Assembly (NCBI RefSeq): GCF_000518985.1
Contig: NZ_JAEQ01000020.1
Span: 38,550-102,549 of the forward strand
Reading direction: 5' to 3'
Source of the DNA: Chelativorans sp. J32
GTDB lineage: Bacteria; Pseudomonadota; Alphaproteobacteria; Rhizobiales; Rhizobiaceae
DNA length: 64,000 nucleotides
Shown here: in pieces, positions 15,493 to 24,738 of the stretch
Layout: every line of letters begins with the position of its first letter
Numbering within the stretch: the stretch's first letter is position 1
Position numbers and translations under genes: made by a program
The notes under the pieces: model-generated
Seen by the model: only the letters and a program-made list of their open reading frames with translations
What the model was told of the DNA's origin: nothing
The model's database searches: none

Positions 15493-18407
15493 CAGGCGAC
15501 CTCCTCCTGCTTTGCCGTTTCCGCCGCGCGAACACGGTGGCTTCGTATTGACTGATGCGCGATCGCGATCAGCATGAGGACAGTAGCGCCGACCACGAGC
15601 AGGAACACGCCGAGATCGAATAGCAAGGCGCTGGCAACGGGAACCTGGCCGATCAACGGGATTTCCACATAACGGAACGAGGAGGTGAGGAACGGGTAGC
15701 CGAAGAGCCAGGAACCTATGCCCGTAAGAGTCGAGACAAGCAAGCCGGCCCCGATCCAGCGCACCGGCAGGATGCGCAACCGTTCCTCCACCCAGCGCGT
15801 GCCTCCTGCCAGGTATTGAAGAAGGAAGCCGATGGCCATTGCGATGCCGGCGGCGAACCCGCCGCCCGGTAGATCATGACCCCGCAGGAAGATATAGGCC
15901 GCCAGCATGATGATGATTGGGAACATCCATTGCATGATCACCGACGGCACCAAAAGGTAATCATGTGCCGTTTCGCCGACGCTACGATCGTGATGGGCGT
16001 CATCATAGGCATTCTGGATGCGCTGTTGCTCTGGCAAGCCGATGCTGTCCGGCGCAGGGCGGAAACGGCGCAGCAGCGCGAAGACAGAAAGCGCCACGAT
16101 GCCCAGAACGGTGATCTCGCCCAAAGTATCGAATCCGCGGAAATCGACCAGGATCACGTTCACCACATTGGTGCCGCCACCTTCGGAATAGGCGCGCTCC
16201 AGATAGAAATCGCCCACCGAACGTAGCGGGGCAGCCGTCATGATCGCATAGGAGATCACGGTGATCCCCATTCCGCACGCCAGCGCAATCAGGAAGTCGC
16301 GTTGCCGGCGCAGCCTAGCAGCCAAGCTTGCCGGCGCGTCACTTTCCGCGATGCGTTCCGGCAGCCAGCGTAGGCCAAGCAAAATGAGGACGGTGGTGAC
16401 GATTTCCACCAACAGCTGGGTGAGCGCGAGATCCGGCGCCGAAAACCAGACAAAGGTGATGCAGGTCGCCAGGCCGGCACCGCCGAGGAGGATCAAGGCC
16501 GCAAGCCGATGGTACTTGGCCTGATAGGCAGCGGCGATGGCGCAGGTGATGCCCATCGCCCAGACAAGGACAAGTGCCGGATCGAGATTGGCTATGGAGG
16601 ACAGCTCCGGCATGAGCCCCGCTTTGAAAAGCGGCCATGCCGTGACGATGATCGCCACCAACACGAGGGTGCGGAGCTGGGGCTGAAGCCTCCGCGTGCC
16701 GAGATGAGCCTCCAGCCAGCGCGCCCAGCGCCATGAGACGGTCACCAGGATGCGCTCGAAGATTCGTTGCCCTCGCAAACCGCGCAGCCCCGGCGGGTCC
16801 TCCTCGCAATGGGCGAGATAACGGCGGAGCGCTGCATAAAGCAGGATGCCGCCCACGAGAGCGATCAGACTCATCAGAAGCGGCAAGTTGAAGCCGTGCC
16901 ATATGGAAAGACTATATTCCGGCGTCTCCTCACGGAGAACGGAGACAATGGCCGTGTGCAGATAGGGGCCGATCGTCAGGCCTGGGATAACGCCGACAAG
17001 AAGGCAGGCGAGGACGAGCAATTCTATCGGAAGGCGCATCCAGTGCGGCGGCTCGTGCGGCTCCCGCGGCAAGTCGGTTGCCTTGGGTCCGAAAAACACC
17101 GAGTGAATGAAACGAACCGAATAGGTCACGGCGAAGGCGCCGGCCAATACGGCCAGATAAGGCGTCACCGAATCGAGCAGCGACTCGCGGTGTTCCAGAA
17201 TTGCCTCGGCAAAGAACATTTCCTTTGAGAGGAAGCCGTTGAGGAGCGGTACGCCGGCCATTGCTCCGCTCGCCACCATCGCAAGGGTCCCGGTGATCGG
17301 AAGCGCGGTGAAGAGGCCGCTCAGCTTGCGCATGTCACGGGTACCGGCCTCGTGGTCGATGATGCCGGCGGCCATGAACAGGGATGCCTTGAACGTGGCA
17401 TGGTTCACCATGTGGAAGATCGCGGCGACGGCGGCGAGAGGGCTTCCAAGGCTCAGGAGCGTGGTGATGAGGCCGAGATGGCTGATCGTGGAGTAGGCGA
17501 GAAGGCCCTTCAGATCCTGCTGGAAAATCGCGAAATAGGCGCCGAGGAGAAGGGTGGTGAGGCCGGCGGTTCCGACGATGAAGAACCATGCATCGGTGCC
17601 GGCGAGCACCGGCCACAAGCGGGCAAGAAGGAACACGCCTGCTTTGACCATCGTCGCCGAATGCAGATAGGCGGAAACGGGCGTGGGCGCCGCCATGGCA
17701 TTCGGCAGCCAGAAATGGAAGGGGAACTGCGCGCTTTTGGTAAGCGCGCCAGCCAGTATGAGCAGGAGCGCCGGCAGATAAAGCGCATGCGAGCGGATTT
17801 CGGCTCCTGATCTCAGGACGACATCGAGATCATAGCTGCCGACAATGTGGCCGATGAGGATAACGCCCAGGAGCAGACAAAACCCGCCCATCCCGGTGAC
17901 TGTGAGAGCCATGCGTGCTCCGTCGCGGGCAGCGGCATTGTGATGCCAATATCCGATCAGAAGAAAGGAGAAGATACTGGTCGCTTCCCAGAAGACCACC
18001 ATCAGGACGAGGTTTCCGGAAAGCACCATGCCCTGCATCGCGCCCATAAAGGCCAGCAACAGCGAGTAGAAGCGCGGGACAGGATCCTGCGGCGACATGT
18101 AGTAACGCGCATAGATGACCACGAGAAACCCGATCCCGGCGATCAGCATCGTGAACAGCCAGGCAAAACCATCCATTCGCAGGGTCAGGTTGAGACCCAG
18201 CTCCGGAAGCCACTGCAGATCAAGACGGACTACTCTTCCGCCCTCGATGGCGGGATAAAGCAATATGGCCAGGCCCAAAGCAAACAGAGTGACCGCGCCT
18301 GATAACCAAGCCTCCGCGTTTCTCGCATTCGCCTGAAAAAGCGCCGCCAGCAGCGCGCCCAGGAAAGGCAGAAGAATCAGGGCGAGGAGTACGTTTTCCG
18401 TAATCAT
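15492..18407 (-). CDS. phaAB: PhaAB: fused MrpA and MrpB subunits of the cation:proton antiporter
   Basis: Protein of about 971 residues and first gene of the pha operon. The N-terminal ~600 residues are the NuoL-like MrpA core ('HSATMVKAGVFLLARLWP', 'YSTISHLGLI', 'MVNHATFKASLFMAAG'). A DUF4040-type middle follows ('FVWFSAPDLALTQLLVEIVTT'). The C-terminal ~170 residues are MrpB ('YIFLRGHDLPGGGFAAGIAMA'). This A-B fusion with no separate phaB is the arrangement of rhizobial Pha1 and group-2 Mrp systems. The start is uncertain: ATG at 18407 or GTG at 18419, with no clear Shine-Dalgarno for either. Function: K+/H+ or Na+/H+ exchange for pH and salt tolerance. Confidence 0.93.
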   Translation of the reverse strand: MITENVLLALILLPFLGALLAALFQANARNAEAWLSGAVTLFALGLAILLYPAIEGGRVVRLDLQWLPELGLNLTLRMDGFAWLFTMLIAGIGFLVVIYARYYMSPQDPVPRFYSLLLAFMGAMQGMVLSGNLVLMVVFWEATSIFSFLLIGYWHHNAAARDGARMALTVTGMGGFCLLLGVILIGHIVGSYDLDVVLRSGAEIRSHALYLPALLLILAGALTKSAQFPFHFWLPNAMAAPTPVSAYLHSATMVKAGVFLLARLWPVLAGTDAWFFIVGTAGLTTLLLGAYFAIFQQDLKGLLAYSTISHLGLITTLLSLGSPLAAVAAIFHMVNHATFKASLFMAAGIIDHEAGTRDMRKLSGLFTALPITGTLAMVASGAMAGVPLLNGFLSKEMFFAEAILEHRESLLDSVTPYLAVLAGAFAVTYSVRFIHSVFFGPKATDLPREPHEPPHWMRLPIELLVLACLLVGVIPGLTIGPYLHTAIVSVLREETPEYSLSIWHGFNLPLLMSLIALVGGILLYAALRRYLAHCEEDPPGLRGLRGQRIFERILVTVSWRWARWLEAHLGTRRLQPQLRTLVLVAIIVTAWPLFKAGLMPELSSIANLDPALVLVWAMGITCAIAAAYQAKYHRLAALILLGGAGLATCITFVWFSAPDLALTQLLVEIVTTVLILLGLRWLPERIAESDAPASLAARLRRQRDFLIALACGMGITVISYAIMTAAPLRSVGDFYLERAYSEGGGTNVVNVILVDFRGFDTLGEITVLGIVALSVFALLRRFRPAPDSIGLPEQQRIQNAYDDAHHDRSVGETAHDYLLVPSVIMQWMFPIIIMLAAYIFLRGHDLPGGGFAAGIAMAIGFLLQYLAGGTRWVEERLRILPVRWIGAGLLVSTLTGIGSWLFGYPFLTSSFRYVEIPLIGQVPVASALLFDLGVFLLVVGATVLMLIAIAHQSIRSHRVRAAETAKQEEVA

Positions 18408-18561
18408 CCAACAATGCACTCATAAAAGCATAAAGGGCCAAGACTTGGCCTAGATCTTCAACAAGATCCTGGGTTCCACTTTGCCATGCCGGGTGGAACT
18501 ATGATTGTCGAGCGATCTACTCTCTGTGGCCGGGCAGGTTCAGTCAGCGAAGCCAATCGCT

Positions 18562-18954
18562 TCAGCTGAGCATATGCTCTCCAGGCGGAGCCCTCGGATC
18601 TTTTTCCCTATTCGGGCTGGGTAAAATTCCCTGAACGCTTGCTCCGGCTTGAGAGGCGCTCTCTTCGGCGTTCCACTGAAAGCCGGTAAAGGGTGCTTCA
18701 AATGCAGCATCATCCCCGCCCACTGCACCCTTGCAATCGGCGCCGTCCCGGTTTCGGATTTCCTGAGATGAGGGAGAGGGCACGCGGAACTTATTCTGCA
18801 GCGGTTCCAGTGCCGTTCCCGGGCTTGCGGAATCCCAAAGCGACCGCGCAAAGGAGACGTGCGAGCAGGCGATCACGATCACGCATGCCAGCAAGGCTGG
18901 CAGCCAGCGAGAAAAATGAGATGGGCGGTGCGGCTCCGCTCCGTTCAACGGCAT
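18562..18954 (-). CDS. Possible small exported protein, unknown
   Basis: Candidate 130-residue protein in the otherwise empty 770-base gap between phaAB and the malonate operon. Residues ~17-36 ('RWLPALLACVIVIACSHVSF' followed by AR-S) look like a signal peptide ahead of a polar, low-complexity remainder. I recognise no domain. The ATG has GGAG directly adjacent, which is too close for good ribosome binding, so the start is weak. The rest of the gap shows no other convincing gene; the downstream end carries the operator at 19131-19161. It may be a real secreted protein or a chance open frame. Confidence 0.35.
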   Translation of the reverse strand: MPLNGAEPHRPSHFSRWLPALLACVIVIACSHVSFARSLWDSASPGTALEPLQNKFRVPSPSSQEIRNRDGADCKGAVGGDDAAFEAPFTGFQWNAEESASQAGASVQGILPSPNREKDPRAPPGEHMLS

Positions 18955-19130
18955 CTCCGGAATGTTTTAGCTTGTGCGCCAATTTAGGCAGTTATGAGCA
19001 GGTTTGTCTAACGTTTCTATGAAGTTCAGGCAATTAATCTGTGTTGCGTCGATTGCGCGCGACCCCACGGGTTTCAAGTCCTGTGTCGCACCTAATTCGC
19101 CCTGAGGACCTCATTTCGCCAGCCATCCCA

Positions 19131-19161
19131 TTGCATGCTTGTGGGAAGGTATTGTATGCAA
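19131..19161 (+). promoter_or_regulatory. Probable GntR operator upstream of the malonate operon
   Basis: TTGCATGCT (19131-19139) and TGTATGCAA (19153-19161) form an imperfect inverted repeat with a 13-base spacer, 20 bases before the malonyl-CoA decarboxylase start. The same two half-sites, in perfect form and with a 12-base spacer, lie at 25480-25509 in front of the ABC operon. The GntR gene lies between the two transcription units. GntR regulators of malonate operons (MatR type) bind TTGTATACAA-like sites, which the right half resembles. Binding is inferred. Confidence 0.55.
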
Positions 19162-19180
19162 TTATGTGGAGGATGAGCTT

Positions 19181-20560
19181 ATGTGGTCGCAGACTAGGCT
19201 TGGCAGGCGACTGGAAATCTCTTCATTCGTCGCGGATTTCATCCAGGCGCTGACGGATCGGCGCTGGCCTTCCCTTGGAGGCACTGGCGGTCTGACGCCC
19301 AAGGAAGCGGATCTGGGGCAGATCTGCGAGCTGTTGTTGTCGCGACGGGGAGAGGTCTCGGGGGTCGCCCTCGCCAGCCTGCTCCTGGATGCATATGCCA
19401 AAGCTACGCCCGAAAGCCAAAATGCCTTCCTCAGGACACTGCTTGACGGCTTCGGTGTCGATCGGGATGCACTTGCGCAGGCGATCACAACCTATGCCGC
19501 GACCGGCGAGGCGAGCGCCGCCGGCAATCTGCATAAAGCGGCAGAGCCGCGGCGCCAGGAGCTCTTCCGTCGCCTCAACATGGCGCCAGGAGGGACGCGC
19601 GCCCTGGTCCGTATGCGTGAGCATGTACTGTCGCGTCTGGTCCAGGAACCGGAGCTCGCCGCGGTCGACGATGATTTCGTCCATCTCTTCTCCTCCTGGT
19701 TCAACAGGGGATTCCTCACGCTGGAGGCCATCGACTGGCACACGCCTGCCAACATACTGGAAAAGATCATCCGATATGAGGCGGTGCATGAGATCACCGA
19801 CTGGGACGAACTGCGCCGCCGCGTGGAGCCTCGGGATCGGCGCTGCTTCGCCTTCTTCCATCCGCAGATGCCGGACGAGCCGCTGATCTTTGTCGAGGTG
19901 GCTCTTGCAGGGCAGATCATCACCTCGATGGATGCCGTCCTGGATGTGGGACGGGAGTCGATCGCTGCCGAGGACGCAAGCACCGCGGTCTTCTACTCCA
20001 TCTCCAACTGCCAGAACGGGCTGAAGGGCATCTCCTTCGGCAATCTTCTCATCAAACAAGTGGTGACGGACCTGAAGCAGGAGCTTCCCAATCTCAGAAC
20101 CTTTGTCACCCTTTCCCCCGTGCCGGGCTTTGCAGACTGGCTGCGCGAAGAGCTGGGCCAAAACTCGTTGCGGATGATCAGCATCGAGGACAGGGAGGTC
20201 CTGACGGGGAAAGATCTCCTCAAGCACGAGGAGCACGATGCCGAGGTCCGCCGGGCCTTGTTGCGCGCGGCCGCGGCCTATCTGCTATCGGCCAAGCGAG
20301 GGGATGGCCGCCCCCTGGACCCGGTTGCCCGATTCCATCTCGGCAATGGCGCCCGGCTCGAACGTATCAATTTGCTGGCGGACAAGTCTGCGCGGGCGAT
20401 GCGGCAGTCCTTCGGCGTGATGGTCAACTATCTCTACGAGCCGAGAATGATCGAGGAAAATCACGAGCGTTTTGCGGAAAACGGAGAGGTGGTCGCCTCG
20501 CCGGAAACCCGCAAGCTCTTTCGACCGGACAGGACAGAATCAGAGAAGGCAATTATGTAA
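19181..20560 (+). CDS. matA: Malonyl-CoA decarboxylase
   Basis: 459-residue enzyme converting malonyl-CoA to acetyl-CoA and CO2. The family is recognised from the N-terminal helical region and the C-terminal GNAT-like catalytic domain: 'RRCFAFFHPQMPDEPLIFVEVAL', 'AVFYSISNCQNGLKGISFGN' and 'LRTFVTLSPVPGFADWL' with the expected Ser/His-bearing segments, then 'PVARFHLGNGARLERIN' and 'GVMVNYLYE'. The ATG at 19181 has GGAGG at about 19169; an upstream TTG in frame would lie inside the operator. The gene overlaps matB by one base. It is the first gene of a five-gene run under probable GntR control. Confidence 0.93.
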   Translation: MWSQTRLGRRLEISSFVADFIQALTDRRWPSLGGTGGLTPKEADLGQICELLLSRRGEVSGVALASLLLDAYAKATPESQNAFLRTLLDGFGVDRDALAQAITTYAATGEASAAGNLHKAAEPRRQELFRRLNMAPGGTRALVRMREHVLSRLVQEPELAAVDDDFVHLFSSWFNRGFLTLEAIDWHTPANILEKIIRYEAVHEITDWDELRRRVEPRDRRCFAFFHPQMPDEPLIFVEVALAGQIITSMDAVLDVGRESIAAEDASTAVFYSISNCQNGLKGISFGNLLIKQVVTDLKQELPNLRTFVTLSPVPGFADWLREELGQNSLRMISIEDREVLTGKDLLKHEEHDAEVRRALLRAAAAYLLSAKRGDGRPLDPVARFHLGNGARLERINLLADKSARAMRQSFGVMVNYLYEPRMIEENHERFAENGEVVASPETRKLFRPDRTESEKAIM

Positions 20561-22089
20561 TGACGAACAACCTGTTCTCGCACCTGATCGCGCATGCCGG
20601 GCTTGACCGGACCGCGCTGATTGTTCCGGCGCACGGCCAGGTGAGCTACCGTGATCTCGATCGGATGTCGGCGCGCTATGCCAATGCCCTGCGCGGGTTA
20701 GGCGTTAAGCCGGGAGATCGGGTGGCGGTACAGGCCGAGAAGTCGCTGGGTGCGGTTCTTCTTTATCTCGGTGTGCTGCGCATGGGGGCGGTCTATTTGC
20801 CCCTCAACACGGCCTATACGCCGGCGGAAACTTCCTATTTCATTGGCGATGCCGAGCCGACTGTTTTCGTATGCGATCCCGCGCGAGAGGCGTCGGCGCG
20901 TGATCTCTGCCGTGATGGTCTCACGCAAGTGCTCGCCCTGGGCGGAAGCCTCGATGCGCTGGTAGAGAACCAGGAAGATCATTTCGAGACGGTTGCGGTG
21001 TCGGACGACGATCTTGCCGCCATTCTCTATACATCCGGCACCACAGGACGCTCCAAGGGCGCCATGCTCAGCCATGGCAATCTGCTTTCCAACGTGACCG
21101 CGCTGAAGGAGTCTTGGCGTTACACGCAGGACGACGTCCTGATCCATGCGCTGCCGATCTTCCATACGCATGGCCTTTTTGTTGCGCTGAACCTCACCTT
21201 CTTTTCCCGGGCTTCGGTTATTCTTCTGCCGAAGTTCGATCCGGACGCCGTCATGGATGCGATGTCCTCCGCGACGGTCCTGATGGGCGTTCCGACCTTC
21301 TATACGCGCCTGCTTTCCCATCCTGGTCTTACAGCAGAAGCATGCCGCCATATGCGCGTCTTCATCTCCGGATCCGCTCCGCTGCGGGCGGAGACACATG
21401 AAGAATGGAAAGAGCGGACCGGCCACGCCATTCTCGAACGCTACGGGATGACCGAGACGAACATGAATACGTCGAACCCGTATGACGAGGAGCGGCGTGC
21501 AGGCACGGTAGGCTTTCCGCTCCCCGGCGTGAGTGCGCGCATCGTCCATCCGCAGACCAACACCCCTCTGCCCACCGATGAAATCGGCATGATCCAGGTG
21601 AAGGGTCCGAACGTTTTCCAGGGGTACTGGCGGATGCCGGAGAAGACAGCTTCGGAGTTTACCGCCGACGGCTACTTCATCACTGGCGACCTGGGCAAGG
21701 TCGACGGGGACGGATACATCCATATCATCGGACGGCAGAAGGATCTGGTGATCACCGGAGGCTATAATGTCTATCCGAAGGAGATCGAGGTAGAGATCGA
21801 TGCCATCCCGGGCGTAGCCGAGAGCGCCGTTTTCGGCGTGGAGGACGCGGACATGGGAGAACGGGTTGTCGCGGCGATCGTCCGCGATGGCAGCTGCGAC
21901 GTGCAGGCTGCAGATATCGAAAATCATCTCGGCAGCCGGCTTGCCCGATATAAACAGCCGCGGGAGATCGTTTTCCTTGCGGAATTGCCGCGGAACACGA
22001 TGGGCAAAGTGCAGAAGGAAGTCCTGCGGCGGAACCATGCTGCTGCGGCGAACCAGCGGAGCACCAGGGAGGTGGAGAATGCTCGTTGA
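20560..22089 (+). CDS. matB: Malonyl-CoA synthetase (MatB-type acyl-CoA ligase)
   Basis: 509-residue ANL ligase that makes malonyl-CoA from malonate, ATP and CoA. Motifs: 'AAILYTSGTTGRSKGAMLSHGN', 'ILERYGMTETNMN', 'YFITGDLGKVDGDGYIHIIGR', 'DLVITGGYNV' and the C-terminal 'PRNTMGKVQKEVL' with the adenylating lysine. The Met-Asn pair in 'MTETNMNTSNPYDEERRAG' and the following Arg region are typical of MatB. The ATG shares its A with the decarboxylase stop codon. Together the two enzymes give malonate to malonyl-CoA to acetyl-CoA. No dedicated malonate carrier follows as in the classical matABC; the ABC operon at 25.5 kb is the candidate replacement. Confidence 0.92.
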   Translation: MTNNLFSHLIAHAGLDRTALIVPAHGQVSYRDLDRMSARYANALRGLGVKPGDRVAVQAEKSLGAVLLYLGVLRMGAVYLPLNTAYTPAETSYFIGDAEPTVFVCDPAREASARDLCRDGLTQVLALGGSLDALVENQEDHFETVAVSDDDLAAILYTSGTTGRSKGAMLSHGNLLSNVTALKESWRYTQDDVLIHALPIFHTHGLFVALNLTFFSRASVILLPKFDPDAVMDAMSSATVLMGVPTFYTRLLSHPGLTAEACRHMRVFISGSAPLRAETHEEWKERTGHAILERYGMTETNMNTSNPYDEERRAGTVGFPLPGVSARIVHPQTNTPLPTDEIGMIQVKGPNVFQGYWRMPEKTASEFTADGYFITGDLGKVDGDGYIHIIGRQKDLVITGGYNVYPKEIEVEIDAIPGVAESAVFGVEDADMGERVVAAIVRDGSCDVQAADIENHLGSRLARYKQPREIVFLAELPRNTMGKVQKEVLRRNHAAAANQRSTREVENAR

Positions 22090-23752
22090 AAAAGAACGGA
22101 CGATGGCTGACACCGGAATAAGTGTCCTTGATCCGCGTGGATACCCTCCGGTGGTCACCGGCAGAACACCGGCGCCCCGGCTGGGCACGCTAGACGGCAA
22201 GACCATCTATCTTGTTGACAGCCGCTTTGACGACTCGATCGAGCTGTTGAAGCAGATCGAGATCTGGTTTCGCGAATATATGCCCAGCGTAAAAACCAAG
22301 ATCGTCCAGCTCGCGAGCACCTACGCGAAGGATGATCCCGCGCTTTGGGAGGAGATCCGGGCCAATGGGCATGGTGCGATCCTCGGCGTCGGGCATTGCA
22401 GCACCTGCGCGCCGGCCGTGTGCACCCACGCGATCACGCTTGAGACCAAGTATGGGGTCCCGACGGTCGCGGTCCATACAGACAAGTTCGAGAAAGTCGT
22501 GAAATCGGTTGCCCGCATGGGTGGCCTGCCGCAACTGCCTCTGGTTTTCGTGCCGCAGCCGGTAATGGGCAAGACGCCGGCCGAGCTGCGCGAATACGTG
22601 TTGGGAGCCGATCCGGTCCGTGGTGAGCCGGTGATGCGCGAGATTGTGGAGGCTTTGACCCAGGGGCTCGCGCAAACTTCGTCCGCTGATCTGGTTGTCG
22701 CGAAGGCCCCGACAGAGCGCCTTCTTCCGGCGGACACGGAAGAGAACCTGCACGAACTCTTTCTCCGCAACAACTGGACGGACAAACTGCCGATCGTTCT
22801 TCCCACGGAAGAGCGGGTGGCTCAGATGCTCAAGGGTACGAGCCGGGCCCCTGATGAAGTGGTCGGCAAGATGCAGCCGACCGCCAATCGTGGTGCATGG
22901 AGCTACACGGTCGAAAAGGTGGCGGTAAACGCCGTCATGGCTGGCGCCCGGCCGGAATATTTTCCCGTGATCCTCGCTCTTGCCGCCAGCGGCGTGAGCG
23001 CGCGAGGGAGCACCTCGAGTTCTGGTTCGGCGATGGTGGTCGTCAACGGGCCGGTCCGTCATGAGATCGGTATGAATATGGGCATCGGGGCCTTGGGGCC
23101 CTACAATCATGCCAACGCCACCATTGGCCGCGCTTACGGCCTGCTGTCGCAGAATCTGCAGGGCGGATCCGTGCCGGGCGAAACTTTCATGGGCTCGCTC
23201 GGCAACAATTATACCTATAACAGCATCACCTTCGCGGAAAATGAGGAACGGAGTCCCTGGGAACCGCTGCATGTGCAGAAGGGGTTCGATGCCGATGCAA
23301 GCACCGTCAGCATCTTCTTCGGCTGCCGCTCGACCACGTTCAGCCTGGGCTTGCGGGAGCAGCACTGGCGCGAACATGTGCGCGACATGCTGCTTGGCAC
23401 CGACGCGGTAACGGCTCCCGTGTTGCTGCTCGATCCGATCACCGCGCGCCAGTTCGTGGAACGGGGTGGTTTCACCAAAAAGGCCGATCTCATTTCCTGG
23501 ATCCATGAGACCGCCATGATGCCGGCAAGCCGCTACTGGGATCTACAACTGATCCAGAACTACGTCTATCCACGCGCCACATTCGGTGAGGAGCCGATGG
23601 CGAGCGAATTGAAGAAGGGGCCAGACGAGCTGGTCCATATCTTCCGTCTGCCGGAGATCAATGCTGTCGTGGTCGGCGGGGAGACGAATGGCTATTGGCA
23701 GATCATGGGTGCGCGATATCAGGCCACGATCTCCATTGACGAGTGGCGCTAG
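22079..23752 (+). CDS. UGSC-like N-terminal domain plus large unassigned C-terminal domain
   Basis: 557-residue protein. The first ~200 residues resemble UGSC-family proteins, a Rossmann-like fold with a redox motif usually written (Sec/Cys)-Gly-Ser-Cys. Here the motif position reads 'GVGHCSTCAPAVCTHAI', so Cys-x-x-Cys replaces it and a third Cys follows. The remaining ~340 residues ('NWTDKLPIVLPTEERV', 'GAWSYTVEKVAVNAVMAGA', 'GSSGSAMVVVNGPVRHEI'-like Gly/Ser-rich region, 'FFGCRSTTFSLG') form a second conserved-looking domain I cannot name. The start ATG 22079 has GGAGG six bases upstream and overlaps the matB stop. The immediate partner is a thioredoxin-reductase-like protein, so a dithiol redox role is plausible, but the substrate is unknown. 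Confidence 0.7.
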   Translation: MLVEKERTMADTGISVLDPRGYPPVVTGRTPAPRLGTLDGKTIYLVDSRFDDSIELLKQIEIWFREYMPSVKTKIVQLASTYAKDDPALWEEIRANGHGAILGVGHCSTCAPAVCTHAITLETKYGVPTVAVHTDKFEKVVKSVARMGGLPQLPLVFVPQPVMGKTPAELREYVLGADPVRGEPVMREIVEALTQGLAQTSSADLVVAKAPTERLLPADTEENLHELFLRNNWTDKLPIVLPTEERVAQMLKGTSRAPDEVVGKMQPTANRGAWSYTVEKVAVNAVMAGARPEYFPVILALAASGVSARGSTSSSGSAMVVVNGPVRHEIGMNMGIGALGPYNHANATIGRAYGLLSQNLQGGSVPGETFMGSLGNNYTYNSITFAENEERSPWEPLHVQKGFDADASTVSIFFGCRSTTFSLGLREQHWREHVRDMLLGTDAVTAPVLLLDPITARQFVERGGFTKKADLISWIHETAMMPASRYWDLQLIQNYVYPRATFGEEPMASELKKGPDELVHIFRLPEINAVVVGGETNGYWQIMGARYQATISIDEWR

Positions 23753-23763
23753 GCGGACCGGAC

Positions 23764-24705
23764 ATGGATGAGTTCGACATCGTTGTAATCGGCGCCGGGG
23801 TCGCGGGATTGAGCGCCGCGGCTACTGCGGCGCGCCGCGGCGCGCGTGTCGCCGTCGTGGAAAAGCTCGGCGCAGGCGGTCAGATCATGACCGTCGAGCG
23901 GATCGAGAACTTTCCGGGGGCGGTGGAACCCGTTGCCGGATTCGAGCTAGGGCCCGCGATGCAGGAACAGGCCGAGCAGGCAGGGGCGGAATTCCTGCTC
24001 GATGCGGTGGAGGAGGTTCTTCTCGACGGACCTGCCCGGGTGTTGAGATGCTCGCAAGGGGAAATCACCGCGCGGGCGCTGATCGTCGCGGCAGGCTCGA
24101 GCCGCCGCGCGCTGGGTGTGCCCGGCGAGGAACGATTGGAAGGCAGGGGGGTCTCTCACTGCGCCTCCTGCGACGGTCCGCTTCACCGCGGCAAAACCGT
24201 TGCGGTCATCGGAGGCGGCGATTCGGCTTTTGACGAGGCGCTTATTCTGGCCACCCATGCGGGGCAGGTCCTTCTCATTCATAGAGGCGAGAGCTTCCGC
24301 GCTGCCAAGCCGACGGTGGAGAAGGTGTCCGCGCTTGAAAATGTCAGGATCTGCCTGAACTCCACGGTCGAGGAAATCATCGGCGACAATGTGGTCCAGG
24401 GACTTTTGGTGCGAGACCGTATCACGGGCGCTTCCCGTCGGGAGAGCGTCGACGGCGTATTCGTCTATGTCGGGCTTGAGCCGAATACCGATTTTCTCAA
24501 GGGAAAGCTCGATCTGGCGGAGGATGGGAGGGTTCTAACCGACCGCTTCATGCAAACTTCGCTTCCGGGGGTGTTCGCGGCTGGTGATATCCGTCACGCA
24601 TCGGTCGCGCTGTTGGCCGAAGCCGCGGGGGATGGCGCGACTGCCGCCATTGCCGCTCTCAATTATCTCAGTGAAGGCTTTGAAAAGGCACGTGCGGTGG
24701 AATAA
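23764..24705 (+). CDS. Thioredoxin-reductase-like FAD/NAD(P) flavoprotein
   Basis: 313-residue two-dinucleotide-domain flavoprotein. The FAD motif GxGxxG is in 'DIVVIGAGVAGLSAAATAA', the redox pair in 'SHCASCDGPLHRGK' (CxxC), the NAD(P) motif in 'VAVIGGGDSAFDEALILA', and the FAD-ribityl Asp region in 'VFAAGDIRHASVALLAEAAGDG'. These define the low-molecular-weight thioredoxin reductase family. The ATG at 23764 is preferred over an in-frame GTG at 23743 that overlaps the upstream gene. It follows the UGSC-like gene by 11 bases and probably supplies electrons to its CxxC. No thioredoxin gene is adjacent, which makes the UGSC-like protein the natural electron acceptor. That pairing is inference. 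Confidence 0.85.
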   Translation: MDEFDIVVIGAGVAGLSAAATAARRGARVAVVEKLGAGGQIMTVERIENFPGAVEPVAGFELGPAMQEQAEQAGAEFLLDAVEEVLLDGPARVLRCSQGEITARALIVAAGSSRRALGVPGEERLEGRGVSHCASCDGPLHRGKTVAVIGGGDSAFDEALILATHAGQVLLIHRGESFRAAKPTVEKVSALENVRICLNSTVEEIIGDNVVQGLLVRDRITGASRRESVDGVFVYVGLEPNTDFLKGKLDLAEDGRVLTDRFMQTSLPGVFAAGDIRHASVALLAEAAGDGATAAIAALNYLSEGFEKARAVE

Positions 24706-24738
24706 TCGGCTGGTTGGAGCAAGATCGAGCCTAAGATC

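Noticed and set aside
20698..22206. 502-codon open frame on the minus strand
   Set aside because: It lies wholly antisense to malonyl-CoA synthetase, has no family features, and is the kind of long shadow frame common in GC-rich DNA.
22190..23506. 438-codon open frame on the minus strand
   Set aside because: Antisense to the UGSC-like gene, whose own frame shows conserved motifs; the antisense product has none.
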